From positions 2,604,001-2,668,000 of the forward strand of contig OZ241916.1 in NCBI GenBank assembly GCA_965203865.1: DNA of 64,000 bases. The letters run 5' to 3'. Below, one piece after another: positions 39,852-48,488 of the stretch; position 1 is the first letter of the stretch; the number at the start of each line of letters is the position of its first letter. The position numbers and the translations under genes are program-made. Below the pieces are notes generated by a model, which saw only the letters and a list, made by a program, of their open reading frames with translations, had not been told where the DNA came from and did no database searches. This stretch comes from G965200765 sp965203865 (GTDB taxonomy: Bacteria; Pseudomonadota; Gammaproteobacteria; Arenicellales; JAJDZL01).

Positions 39852-41672
39852 ATGAATGAACTCAACAAGCCGATAACAGATCTGTCAAAGCCGATCGTTG
39901 ACCCTGGTATCATGTCAGGTGTCTCTTCTGTTCAATCCAATGGCAATCAGCATAGTCCGAGGCGATTTATGGCAGAGGGCATGTCGCATGTAAAGGGAAG
40001 TGAGGAAAAGCCCTTGCTTGAATGCACAATTCCTGAGCTGGTGGCAGATACAGTGAGCAAGCATGGTGCAAGGGAAGCACTGGTATTTCCCAACGAGAAT
40101 ATTCGTTGGAACTGGCAGCAGTTTGCTGCAGAAGTGGACCGACTGGCCGCAGGATTTCTGGCACTGGGTCTGAATACCGGGGAACGAGTGGGGATTTGGT
40201 CGCCCAACCGGTACGAATGGGTACTGGTTCAATTTGCAACTGCCCGTATTGGGCTGGTCCTTGTAACGATCAATCCCGCCTACAGGGTTGCCGAACTGGA
40301 GCATACCTTGAAGTCTTCCGGTTGCGCTGCACTGGTAATGGCACCGAAGTTCAAAACCAGCAACTATGTGGAAATATTTCAGGATTTGACGCCGGTCAAT
40401 GGCGAAGCAGATCCTACGAAACGAAGTATTAAGAAACTTCCAGAGTTGAGAATCGTTATTTGCATGCAGAATAGCTCGCAAGAATCCGTGCCGGACGGCA
40501 TGCTGCCTTTCAACAAGATTGCCTCCATGGCCGGGCCTGCACAACAGGCAAGGCTGGACAGCGTCAGCTCCGGGCTAAAACCAGACGATGCGATTAACAT
40601 TCAGTTTACCAGCGGAACAACAGGATTGCCGAAAGGCGCAACTCTTTCACATCGCAACATTGTAAACAATGCACAATTTACAGTAGATGCCATGAATTTT
40701 ACTCAGTCGGATAGATTATGCATTCCTGTGCCGCTTTACCATTGCTTCGGAATGGTAATGGGTACTCTTGGCTGTGCTACCACAGGAGCAGCGATGGTGT
40801 TCCCCGGCGAAGGCTTTGATGCAAAAGAAACAATCGAAACCCTGTCCTCGGAAAATTGTACGGCGCTTTACGGTGTGCCAACTATGTTTAACGCAATATT
40901 AAGCTTGGAAGATTTCGACAAGTTCAATCTTTCATCTTTGCGTACAGGAATCATGGCCGGAGCACCATGTCCTATTGAAACCATGAATCGAGTTGTCAAG
41001 GATATGAATATGGGTGAAGTAACCATTGCATACGGAATGACCGAGACTAGCCCGGTCTCATTTCAGAGCAATGTAGACGACCCCATAGAAAAGCGTGTTT
41101 CCACAATTGGCCGCGTCCATCCGCATGTTGAGTGCTGTGTTATTGATGAAAACGGTGATGTAGTTCCTGTAGGCGAGACAGGTGAACTTTGCACTCGCGG
41201 ATATTCGGTGATGAAGGGGTACTGGGGTGATGACGAGCGTACCAGGGAGGCAATCGACCAGGATGGCTGGATTCATACTGGCGATTTGGCAGTGTTTGAT
41301 GATGAAGGGTTTTGCAATATTGTCGGCCGGGCCAAGGATGTGATAATTCGAGGCGGTGAAAATGTCTATCCGAAGGAGATAGAAGACTATATCTATCAAT
41401 CCGGCAAAGTGCAGGATGTGCAGGTGTTTGGAGTGCCCGACCCCAAGTTTGGCGAGCAGATTTGCGCATGGATTGTTCCAAAGCCCGGCGAATCAGTCAC
41501 TGAAAGCGATATCATAGAATTTTGCAAGGGACAAATCGCCCATTACAAAGTTCCCAAATACGTACGATTTCGGGAAGATTTACCCATGACCGTATCCGGC
41601 AAAGCACAGAAATTCAAAATGCGTTCGGAAATGGTAAAGGAGTTGAATCTCGAGGAAATTGATACTGCTTAG
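39852..41672 (+). CDS. AMP-forming acyl-CoA ligase (fatty-acyl-CoA synthetase type)
   Basis: 606 residues of the ANL superfamily. The P-loop QFTSGTTGLPKGATLSH is at about 249-265, YGMTETSPV at about 395-403, IHTGDLAVFDDEG at about 475, the hinge GRAKDVIIRGGENVYPKEIE near 491-510, and the catalytic Lys of the adenylation half-reaction in TVSGKAQKF near residue 585. It activates a carboxylic acid with ATP and loads it on CoA. Length and motifs fit medium/long-chain ligases, but acyl-chain specificity cannot be read from sequence. Start ATG 39852 follows AGAGGG. Placed 57 bp after the transporter-amidase fusion, it may activate the acid released from the imported amide. Confidence 0.9.
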   Translation: MNELNKPITDLSKPIVDPGIMSGVSSVQSNGNQHSPRRFMAEGMSHVKGSEEKPLLECTIPELVADTVSKHGAREALVFPNENIRWNWQQFAAEVDRLAAGFLALGLNTGERVGIWSPNRYEWVLVQFATARIGLVLVTINPAYRVAELEHTLKSSGCAALVMAPKFKTSNYVEIFQDLTPVNGEADPTKRSIKKLPELRIVICMQNSSQESVPDGMLPFNKIASMAGPAQQARLDSVSSGLKPDDAINIQFTSGTTGLPKGATLSHRNIVNNAQFTVDAMNFTQSDRLCIPVPLYHCFGMVMGTLGCATTGAAMVFPGEGFDAKETIETLSSENCTALYGVPTMFNAILSLEDFDKFNLSSLRTGIMAGAPCPIETMNRVVKDMNMGEVTIAYGMTETSPVSFQSNVDDPIEKRVSTIGRVHPHVECCVIDENGDVVPVGETGELCTRGYSVMKGYWGDDERTREAIDQDGWIHTGDLAVFDDEGFCNIVGRAKDVIIRGGENVYPKEIEDYIYQSGKVQDVQVFGVPDPKFGEQICAWIVPKPGESVTESDIIEFCKGQIAHYKVPKYVRFREDLPMTVSGKAQKFKMRSEMVKELNLEEIDTA

Positions 41673-41697
41673 TCAAAGAGTGTCCACGCAGTACCAA

Positions 41698-41725
41698 AGT
41701 TGTAGTGGCAATCGGCACTACAACT
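41698..41725 (+). terminator. Hairpin after the acyl-CoA ligase
   Basis: AGTTGTAGTG pairs perfectly with CACTACAACT around an 8-nt loop, 26 bp after the stop. No T-run follows, so a Rho-independent terminator is possible but not typical. Confidence 0.5.
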
Positions 41726-41950
41726 GCCAAGTGACGGCTAGCGGGCTTGAAAACACTTATCGCTGGACGTAACGAACTGATTCATTTGATAAATAGTCAA
41801 TTCTGAAAAAAACTGCTCCCCCTACAATCTGAAGGACAAACACCGGTCAAATGAGAGTAGTGGGGTATGGTAAAATAGCAATTGGAAGTTTCAAAAAACA
41901 AGGATAAAGTAATTCCGACTCATTGACCCACAAATAAAATGGAGCGAAAA

Positions 41951-42163
41951 ATGCCTAAGCCAGTCAAAAATCAAGATTTATCCAAACTTGAGCGAAAGCA
42001 TGCCAAAATGTTAGAGGAAGCGTTAAAACAACCTGGGGTGTATGACGCTATGAAAGTATTTGAAAATTGGCAGAGAGCTGATAAAGGGCTTGACTCGTAC
42101 CGGCTAGCCACAAAAGATGGCTATAGAATTACAACTGTAGATTCTACTAATCCAAAACAATAA
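41951..42163 (+). CDS. Small charged protein of unknown function
   Basis: 70 residues from ATG 41951, preferred over ATG 41939 because GGAG sits six bases before it. It is rich in Lys/Glu in its first half (LSKLERKHAKMLEEALKQPG, helical), then GVYDAMKVFENWQRADKG and a short beta-like tail. There is no signal peptide and no membrane segment. I do not recognise the family. It ends 24 bp before the protease gene on the same strand and shares its A+T-rich composition, so the two are probably cotranscribed, perhaps as partner or substrate adaptor. That role is inference only. Confidence 0.6.
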   Translation: MPKPVKNQDLSKLERKHAKMLEEALKQPGVYDAMKVFENWQRADKGLDSYRLATKDGYRITTVDSTNPKQ

Positions 42164-42186
42164 TGCCCATTTGAAGGTACCATTCA

Positions 42187-43122
42187 ATGCCGATATGGAG
42201 TGAGATACTTAGAGAGGTAGTTGGCGGTTCCTCCAATAAATCTCCTCCAGATTTCGATGGCGTTCGTCGAAAGTATCTTCATAAATTAAGTCTACATACT
42301 GGACGCGATGTTATTCTATACGCATCGGGATGGCTACAAAAAGAAAGGGTGCCCTCAAATTTAATGTCAATTGTTGGCGAAGATATTCATGGGCTAATGG
42401 AGGTAACGGCAAAATTTGATGGAACGGATATTGATTTAATTCTACACAGCCCTGGCGGTTCTGTTAATGCAGCTGAGGCTATTGTTTCTTATTTACGCTC
42501 CCATTATTCCTATATTAGGGTATTAGTCCCACTTTATGCAAGCTCGGCGGCCGCTATGATTGCTTGTGCCGCTGATGAAATTGTTATGGGAAATCATTCA
42601 TTTCTTGGACCAACAGACCCACAACTTTCTCTTTCGACCCCACTAGGATTTCGACCTGTTGCTGCACAAGAAATTTTGGAGCAATTTAGCATGGCGGTTG
42701 ACGAATGCTCAGACCCTTCTAGGTTATCAGCTTGGTTACCTATGCTGAGCCAGTTTGGTCCCGACCTTATAGTTAATTCTCAGAACGCTCTTAAACTATC
42801 AAAGTCATTAGTGAAAAGATGGTTACGAGACTACATGTTTAAAGGCGATACTAATTCTGACGAGAAATCAAAGTTGATTGCAAAGTGGCTAACCAATCAC
42901 AAAAAATTAAAGAGCCACGGTAGGCACTTGTCAAAGGAAAAGTTAATTAAAAAAGGATTAAAAATTCAGCATATGGAAAATGACCAAGATTTACAAGATT
43001 TATGTTTATCAGTATTTCATGCTACAACTATGGCTTTTGCCAATACGCCTACGACCAAAATTATTGAAAATCAACATGGTCAAGCATTCATAAAAAACTA
43101 CTATGGTCAGTTGCCTTCTTAG
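42187..43122 (+). CDS. Clp-fold serine protease, SDH_sah family
   Basis: 311 residues. The core DLILHSPGGSVNAAEAIVSY (about 89-108) is the oxyanion/strand motif of ClpP-SppA-like proteases. The nucleophile Ser lies in YASSAAAMIAC near residue 120-122, and DEIVMGNHSFLGPTDPQL follows with the usual GxxSxLGPxDPQ pattern. The catalytic Lys/His partner is probably in the later helical part. The family (serine dehydrogenase proteinase, PF01972) has no N-terminal signal here, so it is cytoplasmic. GAAGG lies nine bases before ATG. Base composition is visibly more A+T-rich than the surrounding operons, suggesting transfer. Substrate unknown. Confidence 0.85.
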   Translation: MPIWSEILREVVGGSSNKSPPDFDGVRRKYLHKLSLHTGRDVILYASGWLQKERVPSNLMSIVGEDIHGLMEVTAKFDGTDIDLILHSPGGSVNAAEAIVSYLRSHYSYIRVLVPLYASSAAAMIACAADEIVMGNHSFLGPTDPQLSLSTPLGFRPVAAQEILEQFSMAVDECSDPSRLSAWLPMLSQFGPDLIVNSQNALKLSKSLVKRWLRDYMFKGDTNSDEKSKLIAKWLTNHKKLKSHGRHLSKEKLIKKGLKIQHMENDQDLQDLCLSVFHATTMAFANTPTTKIIENQHGQAFIKNYYGQLPS

Positions 43123-43159
43123 TTTTTTCCTACTTCTGTAATAGTTTAAGGAACAGTTT

Positions 43160-43484
43160 TTATTGGGAATTACATTGAAGTATAAAGTTCCGTCCTTCTT
43201 TTTCAATGAGCCGATGAGCTTCGTCGAGTATTGGAGGAACCTTTTGCACTTCATTGATAATAATCGGGTTCTTCAAAATGGATGAGTCAAGTGAATTTAT
43301 ACGCTCTGCAATCGTCCAAGGTGCTCTTGTTAATTCGACCATTAAATTTGTGTCAAGCAAGTCGAAATAGGCTGAGTTGGGAAATTGTTGTTTAAGTAAT
43401 GTTGACTTGCCGGTTTTACGAGGCCCCCACAAAAATGCTGATAGCTCCTTGGGACACGTCAATTTTAAGTGTGCGATTGTACAT
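43160..43484 (-). pseudogene. Broken AAA ATPase (DUF4143-associated type)
   Basis: The expected N-terminus MYNRTLKIDV starts at ATG 43484, but the Walker A segment SAFLWGPRKTGKSTLLKQ is in another frame, so there is a frameshift near 43,440. Walker B is degenerate but present (IIINEVQKVPPILDEAH). The frame ends right after FILQCNSQ, where intact relatives continue FxLxGSSARKL and then the whole DUF4143 half. The ATPase is thus both frameshifted and truncated to about 100 residues. Intact relatives are common, often mobile proteins of uncertain role. Read convergently with the protease gene. Confidence 0.75.
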
Positions 43485-43490
43485 ACCAAA

Positions 43491-43506
43491 TTGGATTGTA
43501 TTCCAA
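43491..43506 (-). promoter_or_regulatory. Palindrome 1 upstream of the broken ATPase gene
   Basis: TTGGATTGTATTCCAA: 5-bp arms around TTGTAT. It lies 6 bp upstream of the ATPase ATG and shares its core with a second copy 31 bp away, as expected for tandem operator half-turn sites. Confidence 0.5.
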
Positions 43507-43520
43507 AATATCCTAGTTAT

Positions 43521-43538
43521 TTCGGATTGTATTCCGAA
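43521..43538 (-). promoter_or_regulatory. Palindrome 2 upstream of the broken ATPase gene
   Basis: TTCGGATTGTATTCCGAA: 6-bp arms with the same TTGTAT spacer as the first palindrome. Centres are 31 bp apart, about three helical turns. The arms differ at compensating positions (TTGGA/TCCAA versus TCGGA/TCCGA), which keeps the dyad and argues for a binding site. The rest of 43,485-43,851 shows no gene. Confidence 0.5.
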
Positions 43539-43851
43539 ATGGATGGATTTTATTTGATTATTTTTGTGCCGGAAAATTCATGATCACCAAGTTTGAAGTG
43601 AAACTCTGTTAATTTAAAGATATCTTTTTCCTCTTCTCCTGTTAAATGCCCATACTTTCTGGTACCCATTTCCAAGCTCATTAGAATTTGAGATTGCTAA
43701 ATGTAAATAGGATATTACACCGTTAGTAAGGGTTCCTGAATTTTCGTAAAGTAATTTTCACGGCAATTTTTAGCAATAGTTTGGCATAATTCTTCTTTTA
43801 TCAAAACCGCACAATGCGAAGTTGGACTTTGGTTTCTCTTGGGAAAACAGA

Positions 43852-44859
43852 ATGAATATAGACTATCTTGACCTTTCGCACGAACGATCTGAACAGCAAC
43901 TTGACCATGTAGTTACGGACTCTCGCGCATGGCTGGCCAGCGATGTGGATCCGGAAGACTGCCTGATTCCAATTGAAGATGGGGTTGAACATGAACTCTA
44001 TCAAATGGCAGAGTCCATTACCGCCAATCCCTTGCCAACTGTCCTGCGCAGACCAAGCCAGTTTGAAATTCCAAATACCATGGGTTTAATGTCGGATGTT
44101 CAAAGATTGCTTGACCAGCCCCCGGGAATTGTCGTGTTGGACGGTATGCCACTAGATAATATTTCCGTAAACGAAGCCATAGACATTTACTGGACCATTG
44201 GACAAAGAATAGGACGAAATGTTGCACAAAAGTGGGACGGCACCATGGTTTACCATGTGCGCGACACAGGTACGCCATACCAGTACGGGGTTCGCGGTTC
44301 CTACACGTCGGTTGAGCTTCTTTTTCACAATGACAACGCATTCGGAATTGCCTTGCCGAGATATGTAGGCTTGATGTGCCTCATGCCATCTTATCAAGGT
44401 GGAATCAGCCGATTTTGCAGCTTGTATACCATCCACAATTTAATGCTTCAGAAATACCCGAACTTGTTGAAGCGACTGTATAAACCGGTGCTTTGGGACC
44501 GACAGGCAGAGCATGCCGACGAGGAACCGCTTGTTGCATTGGCACCTGTATTCAGCTACGACGGAGAAAGACTGTGGACCCGAGCAAACCCAAGTCTGAT
44601 ATTGAAAGGGTATGAAGTTGCTCAATGTGAAATGGATTCCGTAACTTCAGACGCAGTTGACGCGATAAAGGAAGTATCAGAGGACCCGTCTATCTGGTTT
44701 GAGCTGCCCATTGAGAGAAAACACCTTCAATTCATCAACAATATTGACATTGCTCACTACCGAAGTGAAATTATTGACTACCCTGAATCGGACAAAAAGC
44801 GTCATTTAATTCGCACTTGGCATCGCGACACAGGCAACATAACATACGACGGCCAGTGA
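43852..44859 (+). CDS. TauD/TfdA-family Fe(II)/2-oxoglutarate dioxygenase
   Basis: 335 residues from ATG 43852 (GGGAA eight bases before; an upstream TTG at 43822 is less likely). The facial triad is visible: HND in LLFHNDNAFG for His-x-Asp, and the distal His in FINNIDIAHYRSEI. RHLIRTWHRD provides the Arg that binds the 2-oxoglutarate carboxylate. The family uses Fe(II), O2 and 2-oxoglutarate to hydroxylate or oxidatively cleave small substrates such as taurine, betaines or alkyl compounds. The substrate cannot be read here. No signal peptide, so cytoplasmic. PdxJ follows 24 bp later, probably in one transcript. Confidence 0.82.
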   Translation: MNIDYLDLSHERSEQQLDHVVTDSRAWLASDVDPEDCLIPIEDGVEHELYQMAESITANPLPTVLRRPSQFEIPNTMGLMSDVQRLLDQPPGIVVLDGMPLDNISVNEAIDIYWTIGQRIGRNVAQKWDGTMVYHVRDTGTPYQYGVRGSYTSVELLFHNDNAFGIALPRYVGLMCLMPSYQGGISRFCSLYTIHNLMLQKYPNLLKRLYKPVLWDRQAEHADEEPLVALAPVFSYDGERLWTRANPSLILKGYEVAQCEMDSVTSDAVDAIKEVSEDPSIWFELPIERKHLQFINNIDIAHYRSEIIDYPESDKKRHLIRTWHRDTGNITYDGQ

Positions 44860-44883
44860 CAAATTATTTTTAAGTTTCAAAAA

Positions 44884-45615
44884 ATGACAAAACTCAGCGT
44901 TAATCTTAACAAGATTGCCTTGCTCAGAAATGCCCGAGGTGCAAATTATCCGAAAGTACTTGACTTCGCAGATTTTTGCATCAAATCCGGAGCGCATGGA
45001 ATTACAATCCACCCTCGCCCGGACCAGCGACATGCAACATATCAGGACGTAGTCGACCTGGCTGAATTTCGTAATCGCAATCCAGGCATTGAACTCAATA
45101 TTGAAGGCTATCCATCCAGAGACTTTCTGGATGTGGTCATTTCTTCAAAGCCAGATCAATGCACTCTTGTTCCTGATGCACCCGATCAAATTACTTCAGA
45201 CCATGGTTGGAATACGCCGAATGATTGCGATGTCCTCAGACCCATTATTGCGGAACTTAAAGATGCTGGAATCCGAACGAGTATTTTTCTCGACCCTGAA
45301 CCTGAATTGATAGAATCTGCATGCGAAACTGGTACCGACAGAATTGAGTTGTATACCGAATCGTACGCCAAGGCATTTGGTACCAATCGGCAGTCCGAGG
45401 TACTTGAGGAATACAGAGCAACCGCATTATCTGCTCAGGAATCGGGACTGGGAGTTAATGCCGGACACGATTTGAATCAAAAAAATCTGTCTCTGTTTCT
45501 TACGATTCCGGGAATTCTGGAAATTTCTATCGGACATGCCCTGACGGTTGAGGCCTTGCTGGATGGATATCGTTCAACAGTTGGCAGCTATGTTCAAATT
45601 TTGAATTCTCACTAG
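44884..45615 (+). CDS. pdxJ: Pyridoxine 5'-phosphate synthase
   Basis: 243 residues. PdxJ condenses 3-amino-2-oxopropyl phosphate with 1-deoxyxylulose 5-phosphate in the DXP-dependent vitamin B6 pathway. Visible motifs: LSVNLNKIALLRNARG at the start, GAHGITIHPRPDQRH at about 37-51, NIEGYPS near 75, TLVPDAPDQITSDHGW near 97-112, IELYTE, and VNAGHDLN near 195. The HPRPDxRH and SDHGW forms match the subgroup typical of Bacteroidota and Planctomycetota, as far as I recall, in place of the E. coli form. No pdxA, acpS or recO neighbours, unlike E. coli. It follows a dioxygenase gene and ends 58 bp before the convergent nupC-like gene. Confidence 0.9.
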   Translation: MTKLSVNLNKIALLRNARGANYPKVLDFADFCIKSGAHGITIHPRPDQRHATYQDVVDLAEFRNRNPGIELNIEGYPSRDFLDVVISSKPDQCTLVPDAPDQITSDHGWNTPNDCDVLRPIIAELKDAGIRTSIFLDPEPELIESACETGTDRIELYTESYAKAFGTNRQSEVLEEYRATALSAQESGLGVNAGHDLNQKNLSLFLTIPGILEISIGHALTVEALLDGYRSTVGSYVQILNSH

Positions 45616-45673
45616 TTTCGTAAATCCTTCTGTTCCGTCTGCTCCCCGGAGATTGGTTTTCCAAAAGCCAAAC

Positions 45674-46921
45674 TCAAACAATTAAGGCAGCAACGCAACC
45701 TGTCATATAGGTCGCCAAATTACCGGCAATTAGTGACCTCGCACCAAGCTGCACTATTTCGCTTCGGCGGGAAGGCATGACAGCTCCAAGACCGCCAATA
45801 ATTACCCCCAGTCCTCCAAAATTGGCGAACCCGCACATGGCGTAAGCCAAAACGACGCGAGTACTGTCGCTGAGTTCTCCGGGACCCATTTGGGACATCT
45901 GCAAATAGGTTATCAGCTCGTTCAGTACAATTTTTGTTCCCAATAGCTGCCCCGATAAAAATGCTTCTTCCCAAGGAATGCCCATAAGCCATGCAACAGG
46001 TGCCATTATCCATCCAAGGATTCTTTGAAGTGTCAATGGCTCGCCCCAAAAGTCAGGGAAAATTCCGAAAATAATATTGACCAGCGCAACCAGGGCAACA
46101 AGCACAAGTACCATGGCTATGATGTACGCGACCAGCTTCAACCCGTCGATTGTCCCCCGCGTGATTGCATCCATGGAGTTCTGGTAGCGTTTTTCAACTT
46201 TGACCAGTTCGCCGGGAAATTCTTCACCTTCGGGCGGGACCATGATTCTTGCGATGATGACTGCTGCTGGCGCACTGATAATTGACGCAGTGAGCAAATG
46301 CCCGGCAACGTTCGGAATAACATCCTGCAGAAAAAATGCGTATAGCGCGAACACAGAACCGGCAATGGTTGCCAGTCCTGCTGTCATTACAATAAACAGG
46401 TCGGCATGACTTAATCGGTCAAGATAGGGACGAATGAGTAGCGGGGATTCTACATTTCCAACAAAAATATTTCCTGCTGTAGCAAAGCTTGCTGGCCCGC
46501 TGATTCGAAATGTTTTGCTCAATACCCAGGCAAATCCGTGAACCACCCATGGAAGCACGCGCCAGTAGTACAAAAGCGCAGACAATGCGCTAATCAGCAT
46601 GACCATGGGAATGGCGCGAAATGCAAATACAAATGACGCACCTGGCGTTGTTTCTTCATACGGCAAATCGCCGCCGCCGAGAAACCCGAATACAAGCGAA
46701 GTTCCTGCCTCCGTCGCTTTCTGAAGGGCTACGACACCATCGTTTAGCCAAACAAAAACAATTTGCAGAACCGGAATTTTGAGCAGTAGCAAAGCCAGTA
46801 CAAGCTGCATGCCAATTCCGGCTGCCACGCCGAGCCATGAAAACGCTCGTCTGTTCTCACTGATAATCCAGGCAAATGCAACAATAACAATGAGCCCTAA
46901 AACAGGCTGAAAGACCGCCAA
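45674..46921 (-). CDS. nupC: Concentrative nucleoside transporter (NupC/CNT family)
   Basis: 415 residues. TTG start at 46921 is supported by GAGG nine bases upstream; no ATG gives a full N-terminus. It has about ten hydrophobic segments. Family motifs are seen: GNIFVGNVESPLLIRPYL (about 151-168), the helix-hairpin ENxxxP-type motif; FLSGQLLGTKIVLNELITY (about 324-342); and AYAMCGFANFGGLGVIIGGL (about 365-384), the second hairpin. CNT proteins import nucleosides with Na+ or H+. It stands alone, convergent with pdxJ and divergent from the betaine importer. Confidence 0.9.
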   Translation of the reverse strand: MAVFQPVLGLIVIVAFAWIISENRRAFSWLGVAAGIGMQLVLALLLLKIPVLQIVFVWLNDGVVALQKATEAGTSLVFGFLGGGDLPYEETTPGASFVFAFRAIPMVMLISALSALLYYWRVLPWVVHGFAWVLSKTFRISGPASFATAGNIFVGNVESPLLIRPYLDRLSHADLFIVMTAGLATIAGSVFALYAFFLQDVIPNVAGHLLTASIISAPAAVIIARIMVPPEGEEFPGELVKVEKRYQNSMDAITRGTIDGLKLVAYIIAMVLVLVALVALVNIIFGIFPDFWGEPLTLQRILGWIMAPVAWLMGIPWEEAFLSGQLLGTKIVLNELITYLQMSQMGPGELSDSTRVVLAYAMCGFANFGGLGVIIGGLGAVMPSRRSEIVQLGARSLIAGNLATYMTGCVAALIV

Positions 46922-47395
46922 TGCTTCTACCTCAATTCCATGTACCAGGCTTCAATTGCAGAAATCAAATTTTTGTAAAGTTTTTTTAGTTGCCTTTAAG
47001 CAGAGTATAACTTGCGAATTGCTTGGATGACAACTCGAAATATAAATTTGGAAAACATTTTTTGAACATAAAAACTGTCCAGATAAAGAAATCAAAAATC
47101 CAGCGTTGCTTGCGGAGACATTCTTTGCCTTGTATTCCTTTTTTACAATGAAATATCATTTAAACTGCTTCCGAATTCAGGAAATTCTGTTTTTGCAAAG
47201 TCAATTGTAATGGTTCTTTTTTTTACTGAATTTCCATTTGCTTTCACTGCCTGCACTGCAATTGGCAATGAAATTTCAAACCTGATATTTTCAGTATTGA
47301 ACACACTTCTTTAAGTTTTACTTCCAAATAATGTAGAATTGCTTATGAATTATCAAGATTTTAATAGGTATATTAGAAATTAAAGGAGACATTTG
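46922..47395. other. Divergent intergenic region
   Basis: About 470 bp, strongly A+T-rich, between nupC (minus) and the betaine importer (plus). It must hold both promoters. ATAATGTAGAAT near 47,331 is a possible -10 area for the importer. AAAGGAGAC at the right end is the ribosome site of the binding protein. No gene is seen. Confidence 0.5.
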
Positions 47396-48397
47396 ATGAA
47401 AAGTTTTTTGATCAGACTACCCCTGGTTTTGCTCTTGTTCATAGGTGCCAAGACAGCGGTAGCCCAATGTGGAGATATTACAATTGCTTCAATGAACTGG
47501 GCTTCTGCGCAATTGATGGCGAATGTTGACAAGGCCATTCTTGAAAAAGGGTATGGTTGTAATGTTGAGTTAGTGCCAGGCGATACCATGCCGTCATTCA
47601 CTTCCATGGCTGAAAAGCAGCAACCGGATGTTTCACCCGAACTTTGGGTTAATGCAGTCCGAGAACCGCTTGCCAAGGCAATTGAAGAAGGTACGCTATA
47701 TTCAATTCGAAAGGGTCCAATTACAGGACTGGGCGAAGGGTGGTGGATTTCACCCGAAACTGCAAAAAAATATCCTGACTTAAAGACCGTTCTGGATGTT
47801 CTTGAGCGGCCTGATTTGTTTCCGGATGCAGAAGACCCTTCCAAGGGTGCGTTCATAGGATGCCCGGCCGGATGGGGTTGTCAGCTTGTGAATATCAATC
47901 TGTTCCGCGGGTTTAAAATGGCGGACAAAGGCTGGAAACTGATAGACCCGGGTTCCGCAGCAGGTCTGGACGGCTCCATGACCAAAGCAGTGGAGCGAGG
48001 TGAAAACTGGTTCGGATACTATTGGTCGCCAACCTCATTGATTGGACGGCACAAAATGGTCATGCTGGATTTTGGAGTACCGTACATCGGAGATGGACAC
48101 TGGAATGGTTGCATTGTAAAGCCTGAACAGGAATGCGACGACCCGCAAGCGTCTGCTTGGACGGAATCCGAAGTGCATACTTTGGTTACGAACAACTTCA
48201 AGCAAAAAGCACCCCAAGAAGTTTGGGATTACTTCAGCAACCGGGTTTTCCCTGGAGACATCATGAATGGCCTTCTGGTGTATATGGATGACAATCAAGC
48301 CGATGGTGCGGATGCAGCAGCGGAATTCTTGAAAAACAATCCTGATGTGTGGCAAGCATGGGTATCTGGAGATGCCGCCAAAAAAATCATGATGTGA
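47396..48397 (+). CDS. Glycine betaine/proline ABC transporter substrate-binding protein (OpuAC/ProX type)
   Basis: 333 residues from ATG 47396 (AAAGGAGAC upstream). The Sec signal peptide is 1-23 or so, core LPLVLLLFIGAKTAVA, cleaved before QCGDI. The mature part begins ITIASMNWASAQLMA, typical of OpuAC-family proteins. WINxxx-like SPELWVNAVR and GWWISPETAKKYPDL are family segments, and the aromatic residues (ENWFGYYWSPT near 202-212) fit the aromatic cage that binds quaternary amines. It captures a quaternary amine such as glycine betaine, choline or proline betaine in the periplasm. A terminator-like hairpin follows, then the permease and ATPase genes. Confidence 0.88.
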   Translation: MKSFLIRLPLVLLLFIGAKTAVAQCGDITIASMNWASAQLMANVDKAILEKGYGCNVELVPGDTMPSFTSMAEKQQPDVSPELWVNAVREPLAKAIEEGTLYSIRKGPITGLGEGWWISPETAKKYPDLKTVLDVLERPDLFPDAEDPSKGAFIGCPAGWGCQLVNINLFRGFKMADKGWKLIDPGSAAGLDGSMTKAVERGENWFGYYWSPTSLIGRHKMVMLDFGVPYIGDGHWNGCIVKPEQECDDPQASAWTESEVHTLVTNNFKQKAPQEVWDYFSNRVFPGDIMNGLLVYMDDNQADGADAAAEFLKNNPDVWQAWVSGDAAKKIMM

Positions 48398-48427
48398 TTT
48401 TCTCGTAATATTTAATATCTTTCGAAT

Positions 48428-48465
48428 AAAAAAGCCTGCCTTTCTTTGAATTGGTGGGCTTTTTT
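48428..48465 (+). terminator. Terminator/attenuator between binding protein and permease genes
   Basis: AAAAAAGCCTGCC pairs with GGTGGGCTTTTTT (with two wobble pairs) around a short loop and ends in six T. It has the look of a Rho-independent, possibly bidirectional terminator. Its place inside the operon should make the binding protein more abundant than the membrane parts. Confidence 0.8.
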
Positions 48466-48488
48466 GTTCAAGCGAAGGTGAGGTAGTT

